Assembly: GCF_008831285.2 (NCBI RefSeq)
Contig: NC_045141.1
Span: forward strand, 23,834,742-23,898,741
Direction: 5' to 3'
DNA length: 64,000 nucleotides
DNA from: Nymphaea colorata
Lineage: Eukaryota > Streptophyta > Magnoliopsida > Nymphaeales > Nymphaeaceae
Shown here piece by piece: positions 37,085 to 47,460 of the stretch. The position numbers were made by a program, and so were the translations under genes. How positions within the stretch are numbered: the first letter of the stretch is position 1; each line of letters starts with the position of its first letter. The notes below the pieces were generated by a model, which searched no databases, had not been told where the DNA came from, and saw only the letters and a list, made by a program, of their open reading frames with translations.

Positions 37085-38286
37085 ATGATGTCGTCCTCCT
37101 CCATTTTCGGGCTAGACCACCTTCAACCTGAGCAGTTGTGCTATGTCCATTGCAACTTCTGCAATACTGTGCTTGCGGTAAGTACTGCTTCCCTCTAACG
37201 TCGCCGAGAGTAAAGCAGGCGAGAGGGTGATGGCCCCTCGGCATTGCATCCTCCTGCTTCTATCTGGAGCTTTTCTTCGAGTGTTTTTAAAGAGCAAAAT
37301 CAAGAGTTGGATGGATTGTTTGAGGTGCAGGTGAGCGTTCCCTGCAGCAGCCTGTTCAAGATGGTCACCGTCAGGTGCGGCCATTGCACCAATCTCCTCT
37401 CGGTTAACATGAGGGCGCTCCTCCAGCCACCACCGCCACCGCCACCACCACCAATGGCGCCTACCAATCATCATTTCTTCCCTACGTCTCACAATCTGGC
37501 CGTTGTTCGTCATCATGTTACACATATTAAACCCTTTCTCTCTTTCACCTGTTGTTGTTCTTGAAGCATTTCTGAAGGAAACACTTTGTGATTCTAGGAT
37601 GAGAACCAAATGGCAGCTGCTATGTTTCTTGAACATCCTATCGCGAAGGACTCGAGTGCATCACCTGCTAGCCGGGTGGCCAACCACACCAACATGACGG
37701 CAACCAGATCGACCACTGTCAATAGGCGTAATCTCTCACTCACTCACTCACTTCCTCTCTCTCTCTCTCCCTCTCTTCTTGTGTATGTTTCTGTGTTTGT
37801 CTGTGTGTTTGGTCTGTGTGTGCGCGAGAGAGAGGTCTGACCGAGGAAAGCGAAGTGGCATGATTCGCAATAATTGAAAAATAATTTCGTTGAAAAAATA
37901 ATTGATGAATAATTACAATAAAGGATTTTATTACAGTCTGATCTCAGATGGCCGTTCTGCAATTTATTGCGTTTTGCGTTTTGTCGCAGCTCCCGAGAAA
38001 AGGCAGAGAGTGCCGTCGGCATACAACAGGTTCATCAAGTAAGTCATAACGCCAGGACATCAGCCTCTGCTCTGCCCTCTTTCATCTTTCTCTTTTTACC
38101 ATCCTCCTTCTCCACCTTCCCCCCTTCCACCCATTGATTTCTCTGGTATATCGGTTACTTAATTTATCTGTCATACCAATTCTAAAAAGACAAACACACG
38201 ATTGAATTTCAGAGAAGAGATCCAACGAATCAAAGCGGGAAACCCAGATATCACCCACAGGGAAGCATTCAGCGCTGCTGCCAAGA

Positions 38287-38340
<54 letters not shown>

Positions 38341-38679
38341 ACACACACATACACATACATAGCCTGAGACCTTGTTTGTGGTTTGCAGTGGGCACATTTT
38401 CCACACATTCACTTTGGGCTGATGCCTGATCAGAACATGAAAAAGAACAGCCTACGCCAGCAGGTAATGTATGTGCAGATAGTGTGTTTGCATTGATTCA
38501 TTCATGTGTTTGTGAATACAACTGCTTTTCCTGTTCTTTGTGGTGATTCTTGTGCCGAATATTCATGTGGGCAGCTATGTAAAGAAAATTCAAACCTTTT
38601 ATGCTTGCAGGAAGGAGATGACCCGATTATCTCAGATGGATTCTTCAGCAGCGCTAACATGGGTGTCACTCCTTACTAG
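37085..38679 (+). CDS. YABBY transcription factor, FIL/YAB1-YAB3 clade
   Basis: Seven exons: 37085-37177, 37331-about 37504, 37598-37727, 37990-38038, 38213-38288, 38389-38463 and 38611-38679, giving about 221 aa. The N-terminal C2C2 zinc finger has C23xxC26 and C47xxC50 (LCYVHCNFC, then [15 protein letters not shown]). A nine-proline run (residues 64-72) follows. The C-terminal HMG-like YABBY domain reads [20 protein letters not shown], then [20 protein letters not shown], then [14 protein letters not shown]. The last residues, QQEGDD...GFF...MGVTPY, are the signature tail of FIL/YAB3 rather than YAB2, YAB5, CRC or INO. FIL-type proteins act in the nucleus to specify abaxial identity and blade growth of leaves and floral organs. 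The end of exon 2 is uncertain: weak in-frame donors occur after 37501, 37504 and 37516, changing the linker by up to five residues. Intron 5 is only 100 bp and nearly half of it is a CT microsatellite. Confidence 0.94.
38292..38336. repeat. (CT)n microsatellite inside YABBY intron 5
   Basis: A 45-base uninterrupted CT run begins three bases after the intron 5 donor (GT at 38289) and fills almost half of the 100-bp intron. On the minus strand it makes a spurious Glu-Arg frame. Confidence 0.97.
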
Positions 38680-38861
38680 TCTCTGTCTATCTCTCTCTCC
38701 CCTCTCTACGTGTTGTTTAAATTTGAAGACATGCAGCACCAACCGTGTTTTGAGTTTTGAGTGTTTTATGTGTATCTTATTAGATCTGCCTCCTTAGTCA
38801 ATCCGAAGCTGAAAACTTTTCTCTTTTAAAATATTGGGCTTCGTCTTCTCCTTTCTCTGTT

Positions 38862-38867
38862 AATAAA
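38862..38867 (+). terminator. Candidate polyadenylation signal of the YABBY gene
   Basis: AATAAA lies 183 bases after the YABBY stop codon and is followed by T/G-rich sequence, a plausible 3' end for the transcript. Confidence 0.4.
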
Positions 38868-41034
38868 TGAGCTCCTTGCTTTAATGTTTGCCTCTTGTGA
38901 TTTGAAATGGTTGACTTTACACAGTAGGTGACAGGGGCTCTCTACTTCTCTGATGCTGTCTCAAAGAGGGAGACCTCTACAGACTTGAGCCCTATCAACC
39001 TACACCTAGCGCATACTAGACATCATAATTATACTCATAAAATAAGTCGAATATTATTCCTCAAAGAACACAAATCTGCATCTCTTTACCATCGTCAACA
39101 TCGCAAGATGCTTCTTTTTCTTCTCCAACAGCATGTTTGCATCAGTCACCGTCTCATCAAGAAGAAAAATCATCACCCCATCGCCACCGTGCTGCTGCTG
39201 TAGTTGTGGCATCCCTCATGGCGTCGGGAGAAGAAGAAGAAATGAAGGCTGAGGAACAGCTTTCTGTGTATACTGTCTCCTGCAACCTGTTTGTCAGGAA
39301 AATAAGTCAGGAAGAAACAAATCCAGCATCGTGTCCAAGCTTTATTGTCATGGTTTGAGGTGTGCCTAAAACTAGCTAGATTGGTTCATGAGGCCAATGT
39401 AGATCTGCCTCCGCTATTGTACCCTTTCCACCTATACTTGCTTTTACCTGTGAAGGTCTGTATAGGTACCTGGAGTGCAGGAGGTAAAACTTGCCACACC
39501 ATACACCATAATAAAGCCCAATAATAAATCGTCCTCTTTTATGGTTCATTTGGCTAGAGTTCAGAGAAGTAGGAAAAATAAGCACCAAAGCAGAAGCTAG
39601 AAAGAAAGAAACTACACAAAAAAGTAATCTCCAGTAGCTTCCACTGACAACAGACCCCTAACCTCAGAAACTACATACAATTAGATTGCCCTATAGCTGG
39701 TTACTGATCCACATGTAGCGTAAAAGCAATATTAATTGGCGGTGTGGGTCTTAGTTGTGGAAAGTGGAAACTATCTCTTCATTCTCGGATAGTTTGAAGC
39801 TGCTTGTCTTCTTCCATTCGTTTACTGTTATTGTTTCACTGAGAAAAGGATAAACATGGAGACGTTGGTTCTTTTTCCATTGTAATTGCCACTTGCTGTT
39901 CTACATATTAAGAGTCAGAAGATAGCCACAAGCAAAAAATTTCTTGATACAAGTAATCTTCATGTTGAAGAGTGTTCTACCATTGTTTAGAACATTGATG
40001 TGATAACAATGGAAGTATGCCCGCTAGAGTTAAATTGTTTACCATGACAGGAGAGATAAAATATCAGACGAACCATACTGCGTAGAGCTGAGCAGGACCT
40101 TATATAAAATATGACGCTAGATGTTCTGATCCAATAGAACGTTTTAGATGTTCATGATTGTAAGAAGCTCAAGAGCTTCTTGGTGCTAGAATTCGGTTTG
40201 CCTGGTCTTTCAAGGGGGCGAATGGCATACTATACTTAATAAGCAATTTCATCTGATGTTATGCCTGTATATATACTCAAAAAAATGAGAAGGGACGAGG
40301 AAGATGGCCATAATAATCGTCTGAGAGTGCTCAGTAACAAAGACAGTGTTGCATACGTTTTAAAAGAAATCTCACATATGCCTATATACATTCAAAGAAA
40401 AGAGAAGACATTAGTAAGAAACATGGCATGCCTTTCTCATGAATGCTCATGATCGTGTCAAGAGTGCTTAGTAACATAAAGAATATCTACATTTATACAC
40501 ACACATACGTCATGTACACACGATGGTGCTTGAGCCTCTGATGTTTGATGAATGGTTTATGACTAATTTCACCATGATTGTTTGTCCTGTATAGCTAGGT
40601 CTGTATTTGCTATCTCGTGCATGTTGACGAAATGAGGTCTAACATGTTAAGATCTATGTCACATGAATACTCCTGAAGGGGCATCGTATCCGTGTTGATA
40701 CAGCTAGACACGGGTGCGGATAGAGGACAGGGCTTCAACACCGCGTATTCATTATTTATCTTATTTTGATACTTTTTTTTATTTAGTTATCTATATTTAT
40801 AATGTGGTAGCAAATGCTTTTGTTTTTGGCTTTTCTTTCGTTGGGTAATGAAGACTTGACAGATTAATGGTAATCAGCATATGGTCTGAATCGTGTTATT
40901 CTCGACTCCGTTAAATCCAACCTGATCAGAATTCTAATGTATTAGTTGTTCGCATGCATCCCTGATCCTTGTGGCCAAGCGAATGAGCAAAAACGGATCG
41001 TCTCAATCTGCTTGACCAAGTTCACCAGTTGCAA

Positions 41035-41114
41035 GTAATACATAGCTCGAGTGAGGTCCGTGCGTGGATTGAGACCAGTGCTTTGTCGAAGAAGACACCC
41101 GCTGAGTCGGGGCT

Positions 41115-41118
<4 letters not shown>
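41035..41118 (-). mobile_element. Possible tRNA-derived SINE fragment
   Basis: Read on the minus strand, CCGACTCAGCGGG (plus 41098-41110) resembles Pol III box A, and GGTCTCAATCC (plus 41066-41076) resembles box B. They are about 30 bases apart in the correct order. An (AT)20 array abuts the box-A side. The 3' end is not defined. Confidence 0.35.

Positions 41119-41159
<41 letters not shown>
41119..41159. repeat. (AT)n microsatellite, about 20 units
   Basis: An uninterrupted AT dinucleotide run. It creates a spurious Ile-Tyr open frame. Confidence 0.97.
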
Positions 41160-41164
<5 letters not shown>

Positions 41165-41742
41165 AGCGAGAGAACGGTCACTAACCCCAGTGAATTTGTA
41201 TTTTGCTAGTTAGTTTGAACCATCAGTACAACTAAATTTCATTTGGTTTTCTCCCAGTGAACAAGTAGGAAGTTTTGGTGTATGGAACAAGGACATATAT
41301 GTCATTTTGTACTTCTTATGTTTTGAAGATGGCCGCCGCTTGTGTGTGTCTATTCTGTGTGTGTTCATCTGAGAGAGAGAATACAAGAGATCTGTGCGAC
41401 CGTGGACGTAGGAGATTATTGCTCCGAACCACGTAAATCGTTGTCTTCTTACTTGTTGCTTCTAACCCCATCTTGAGAGTGCGAGATGAGAGTTTATTGT
41501 GTTTTGTTCCTAACCGGAAGTTCGCCCCAGGGCCATTACTTAGCAAGAACAGGCGGACTTGGGGTGCTTTAAAAGTATGTCGTCAAAACCCAGTTACGCT
41601 TCATGTATTACTGTAAAGGAAGGAGGTGCAGCGATCTCACCGCCTCCTACCACCGTAGCTCGAAAACTTAGGGACAAGGAAAGTTTCGAATAGGTGAGAT
41701 AACTCTCTCGCTCACCCGAAAGAATATGTAGGAAACTATGTC

Positions 41743-42100
41743 CTCTGATACCAAACATAAGAAATTTGGACCTATATATGTGTAATGCAAGATACAAATC
41801 CAAAATAGTACTGGAGAGTGTCACTTAAACTTGAAATAAAAGAGGCCAAGCGACAATGGAGTGAACTAGTCTAGTCCACAAAGAGAACGAACGAAGATAT
41901 CAACAGTTGAATAATAAACACTTTTGTTAATCCAAATAACTCTTACAACACATACGCTTATAAAGGACACACAAAAATCCACAAAGGACTCAACTCGCTA
42001 GTGAGCGGCCTCGCTCGCCCCAAGAAGACACACCAAGTGAGCAACACCCCACGCTTCACTCGAAACATTCCCTCTTTATAGTGCTGGGTAGGTCGGTGTG
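41743..42100 (-). mobile_element. Copia-like LTR remnant with Met-tRNA primer-binding site
   Basis: On the minus strand TGGTATCAGAG (plus 41743-41753) is the classic primer-binding site complementary to initiator Met-tRNA, as found just inside the 5' LTR of plant Copia elements. The adjacent sequence to the right would be the LTR. It carries a minus-strand TATA-like TTTATAAGCG (near 41959). No gag-pol frame follows to the left, so the element is a fragment. The outer LTR boundary is not determined. Confidence 0.45.
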
Positions 42101-43690
42101 ATGAGGAAATTTCCTCCCGCTTCCTTACTATTTTATTTACAATATTTATTTCATTTTACGATCCACTGATTTACAGCAAGAGGCTTAATGCTTTTTGAGT
42201 CGATTGTTTACAGAATGATATGATAAGACAGGATGAGGGAGGCCAACCGATCGATGGCAAAATTTTTATAATTATATTGCATCTGGTTTCGTACAGATTG
42301 ATATGTTAATCAAATATAAAAGTTTATTATTAGTTTTTTAATGACAGATAGAATTCACAAAATAATGTGCATGGGCCGAGTAGAATTTGTTTATGAGAGA
42401 GATTGAATTATAGTTTCAAAATTTTAACATGACCAAAAATATAATTATTGAAACTTTTAAAATTTTACATGTAAATTCAAAAAAAATATTAACTTTTACC
42501 GATAAGGCAAAAGTAAAAATTTAAAATTTTTATTTTATTTCTTTGCATTAAGAAAATGTTACGTTTAAGATAAAAAGGAAAAAAGAAGGTCTAATTTTAA
42601 ATTCACGGTTCTCAAATCCTAACGAGCTCACTTTTGCACACAGCTTTATGCACTTTGAATCGAACCTGAATAAAATGAACACCGTATGAACATTACCCAC
42701 TTTGTTAAGAAAACGGTGTCACCTGAATAAAACTAAAACTCGGCGTAAATAAATCTGAGAGGACTAACGTACAGTTTGTGGAATGAACATTGCCCTGTTG
42801 TGCTTGACATATAAACTGCTTCCGATTGAAATGAACACAAAAAGAACTGTTGCATGAAAAATTTTCACCTGAACGTGAGTTGTTATTTCCAGAGATTGGC
42901 GAAATAATTAAGTTTTTCTAGCATGAAAAATTGTAACAATCTAAAATTACTAAATTTTATATGTTATGAAAATCTTCTTTGCGCCAGCATTTTATTTCAT
43001 GGCCTAACTCAGCAGAAACGTGAGAACTATGAACTCATAGGTTCGGCTCTCTTCCTTGGCTTGACTAGAGCGACCAAAGTTAACACCATGTTTGGATGAA
43101 AGAAATGATACTTGAAGATGAAATGAAAGGAAAAAGAAAAGAACAGGTTAATGTTTAAGGGAAAAAATGAAATAAAGGAAAAAATGAAGGCATTAGTCCG
43201 CGCAAATTGTCATTTTTACACTTCCTTCTCAATCTTCTATATAAGGACAAAGCTTCCAATCGATTATAAAAATAAAATAAGCTTGTGATTTTCAAGGCAC
43301 AATTTTAAAGGTAAATTTTAACGAAAAACAAGAAAATTGTAATTCATTGGGATACCAGCAAAACAAAACAAATTTTAATATTTGTCCTACTTTTTCTACA
43401 GTCTTAAAATTTGCATGTAAAATTTTGGTTCTGCATTCCAATTTGATTTTGAAGGGTCGATTAATATACGTGGTAATATCTGTATCGATCCAAATCCAAT
43501 CTGTTAGCATCTCCAACTGCGCCGGTCGACCATTATTTGGGCTAATTTAGAAATTGTTGAAATTATTAGATTATTAAACGCATTATGGTTTTGAACATAT
43601 ATTAAGTTTTTTGGTTTTTTTTGTATTTTAAACTAAGATTGTTAAATTCAAATGAAAAATCAAGAATCAAACGATGGCAGAGAATAAACC

Positions 43691-43993
43691 GGGGCATCGG
43701 ACCGGTCCGACAACTAAAACCCGAGCTTGAGCCCAGTCTAATTAAATTAATATATAAATATATATTAATTATAAAATAATATATAAAGATAACTAATTAT
43801 AAAAAATATTATAATTATATATATATATATATATATTAATAAAATAAATATTAAAAAATTTATTAGGTCCATCCAGGCTTATCGGGCCCATCCAAGCCGG
43901 CCCGATAAATTATCGGCCGACCCGATGCCCTTTTATTCGGGCCCGAGTCGAGCCGGGTACCGTGTACCCGCCGGCGGCCCGGCTCGATGCCTA
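43691..43993. mobile_element. MITE-like element with GGCATCGrrCCGG inverted ends
   Basis: The left end reads GGCATCGGACCGG and the right end reads CCGGCTCGATGCC, an inverted repeat with one or two mismatches. GC-rich arms enclose an AT-only core of about 120 bases (TATATAAATATATATTAAT and similar). A second element with the same design is at 63699-63971. There is no coding capacity. It is probably a non-autonomous DNA transposon, perhaps hAT-like; the family is inferred. Confidence 0.6.
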
Positions 43994-44984
43994 TGCTTAG
44001 CAAAAAAGAGATTTCTTTTAAATAAAAGATTCTTATAATCAGTTGAATATGAAGTAATCAGTCTTTAATTTCAATGGGGTGGCTACGGTACAGAACATAT
44101 TGCTTCCTTTTTAGTTCAACCTACTTGACGATATTATAATGGCAAAGCCAAAGATTAATTTTATCTAAGCGGAAAAATTTCCGATCAAATTATTTTAAAG
44201 CAAAAAAAGAAGTTATAATTTTTTTGGTAAGTTTCAAAATAACTTTAACGTAAGAATTGTAATTTTTAGAGTTACCAACAAATAAGTTAAACTAAATTCA
44301 CTTTTTATACGAATATCGAGTGTAAAATAACGTCTATCAGTATTTCAGTTTCATAAAATCTAAGCAGTATTAAAGGCTCGCCATAATTTTTTCTAGTCTT
44401 AGTATTTTGTTACATTTTTTGTCTTTTAAAGTATATTTATTAGTACATTCCAAAAGTTTCTTAACAATTGAAATACCATAAGATTTATCCCTTTCAAGTG
44501 ATTTATCCCTTTAAGGTGAGATCGAGAAAAAACGTTTTCTACTTTTTCGCAGATAAAAAAGTAGTAATTTCATATTAATGATAACAATATAGGAAATCCA
44601 CCACATGTTGCGTTTCAACTTTTAAAGACATTAACTGACAACATATACATAAAGTAAATATAGGTTTTCTAAAGTCGACGCACGCACACACACACACACA
44701 CACACCTATATATATATATACGTTGAATAAATTAGATCGGTTGGAGCAATCGAATTAGCAGTTGAAGCAATAGAACCAGCATTGGAGCTTCCATTAACAA
44801 TCATATCTTAAAAACAACGATAGTTCCGACGTCACATGCATCTTAGAAGCACCCCATTTTCGATGGGATCTTCAAGTTGATGACTGGGGAACTCTTGTGT
44901 TAGCTTTTGATGACGAGCCAAAACTTCAACCATCATCTTATAAGGCCCAAGCGCACCATGAGAAAAGCTTAGGAAACACAGTAG

Positions 44985-45050
44985 CAGTGCTGAGATTCGA
45001 TCAAAGGTCTTCAACTTGGCAGTCTACACATTCTGTCACTGAGCACCATT
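44985..45050 (-). mobile_element. Possible tRNA-derived SINE fragment
   Basis: On the minus strand GCTCAGTGACAG (plus about 45033-45044) resembles box A, and GATCGAATCTC (plus 44992-45002) resembles box B, about 31 bases apart in the right order. The word GTTCAATGGTGCTCAGTG is typical of plant SINE heads. Ends and tail are not visible. Confidence 0.4.
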
Positions 45051-47271
45051 GAACCATGTGGAGTTCCAACATATGGTTTATGTGGTGGCCTCCAATCTTT
45101 GCAATATACTGGGAACAGTGACGTTGGCAGCAATCAGGCAATTGAGACATTCAAATCATGCAATTTCTTTTCTTTCTGTAATGGAAGTTTTCCCAACTCT
45201 AGCAGGCAATGTGGGGTTCTTTAAGCCTGTAATAGCGAGTGGGATTATTCTGTATACAACAAACCGAAGCAATCAAATTACCTCTTTATTGCCTCCCACT
45301 AAAACTTCACTTTTGATTGACAGCTAGAAGTTGCACTCTCGTATGCATCCTAAAGGGGAGGCCTCCCTTGCAAAGTTCCTCATAATTTGTTGAAACTTTG
45401 CACCAAACTTCAATTATTCTAGTGCAATTATTTCTATTAGTCTCGTTTGACAAGATATGCTGGGTAGAAGAAATTTCAAGTTTCATCTTCTTGTCTTTCC
45501 AACCAGCATGAGTGGATATGATTTTGATAAGCTCAAGCAAATGGCAGCAATCTCAATCAACTAACAAAGCACTGGGACATGATTCTGATAAGCATAAACG
45601 GGATACATGGGATTATTTTTTCTTAATGCTTCACCAAAAGGAAAGAAGATATGTTAACCAGTTCATAATTGGTTGTTAGAAGGCGAACTTTTTGGCACTT
45701 TGAAGCTCAGCAGCCTATACTTACATGCACCTTTGTGAACAGTAATTTCTCGAGCAAGTAAAGGACTACCTAGCTTTGCATTAAATTCAAAGAGAAGTCA
45801 ATCATCCATTCGTTGCCAAGCATTAAAAGCTGTTCGTGCTCGGACGCTTGCGTTAAATTATCTCGGTAGGCATGACTCACAGTTCCTTTTAGTCAAAAAG
45901 GAGGGTGACTTTTATTATGTGCAACAAGTTCAACGTCTGAACTGTGCTGGTACTTGAACAGAGACGCTCAAAAGGAAAAGCCAAAACTACTATCTGCTTT
46001 TCAATTTGAAGGAATGATCGATCACGCTTTTTTTGTCATTTCTGCGCAATTAAGCTTTTGGCTTTTTTTGATCCCACCAAACTTGCAGGGCTTAGTGGAG
46101 CTTTTTTTTTTAACTCAATGTTCTGTTTTGACTGTCAAGAATATTGTGAGCGAGTTAGGTGACATGAATGTTGTGCGAATATTGGTTCTTTGAAGCGCAA
46201 TACTTCATAAATACATAAACTCGTATCACCGATCCTAATTTTTGAGTCATTTTCATAGAACACTATATTGTAACGAACACCGAATTCCTGCTACCAAAAT
46301 CCCCCTCGTAAAGTCAGTCAAGCTGCCTAAAGGGTCTGCCATTTAGAAAGCAAATGCCCGAATGGGTCTCTCTCTCCCTGTCTCTAACATGAAGCTCAAA
46401 GTGTTTACATGTCTTTCATACATGCATGGGTAACAGTTGCGAGGTTTCTGCCATGGATCAGATGTTCAAGTCACGCTCTGGTTTTGCTTTACACCGTGAC
46501 CATTCATTTACTTGTCAGGATATCAACATCGATAAGCCGACAAAGGTTAATGTTGGGGGACTCTGTCACTCACACATGAAGTGACTTGGTCTCAATTCTG
46601 TTTGCAAATGTTGATGGATGTGGAAACCCACCAGCCACACAACCCCTACTATGGTCCAACAAATTCTGCAGCTAGCACCTTCGAAGAAACTCGCTGCACC
46701 AAGGGTCGCTTGCATTCTTCTTTCGACCTCCGGTAATATATCGGCGTCTCCTGGAAGATCCGTAGACTTTCTTCAAATTTTGATTTTAATATATATGCTC
46801 GTATCGTATCAGAGTTTTAAACGGATTTCTCGTTTTGAAATATATATAAAAAGAAAATGACAGAAAAATTAAAGCGAAGTTGACGTGCTCACGAGGTCGA
46901 ATCCTTTGCTAAATGATTGGAGGTTTCTTTGCCGACAGAAGTTAGCAAATGGCAGAAACTCATTTCACTGCACATCAAGCGACAGGAAATCGGCATCTGA
47001 TTCGAGAGGGCTTGGTGGTATTAAGAAAGGTTCGGGTGGGGGGTTCTCTTTTTTAATATATATATAAAAAAAAAAAAAAGTATCTGCAGCCGTCAAAAAG
47101 GAAAAAAGACTAAAAGAGAGGAAGTTAGGGCATTTTGCACGTAGGATATCTCGGTGAATAATTTTCCTTGTTAGTTTGGAAAACGTTTCCTGTGTTTAAA
47201 CATGTTATACACATTACTTTCGTAAAGTACAAATGAAGATCTCGTTTCTATATGCAGATATATAATTCATA

Positions 47272-47460
47272 GTCAGGGGTGGGCCCCTAGGCCATGATCC
47301 CATCATCTCAACTAATTAAAAAAAAAAATTACATTAAAAAAATTTAAAAATTTTAGTTGTCCAATATAGGCTTTACTTCAAACTTTACTTAGATCCTAGA
47401 TTATACTGTTTAGCATGCCTCTGAAAAAAAAAAAAATCGTGGCTCCACCTTTGATCATAG
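47272..47460. repeat. Degraded AT-rich dispersed repeat
   Basis: It begins near AGGGGTGGGCCCCTAGGCC, has an AAAAATTT-rich core, and ends near GTGGCTCCACCTTTGATCAT. Its composition parallels the segment at 12570-12710. It is likely a decayed transposon copy without coding potential. Confidence 0.4.
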
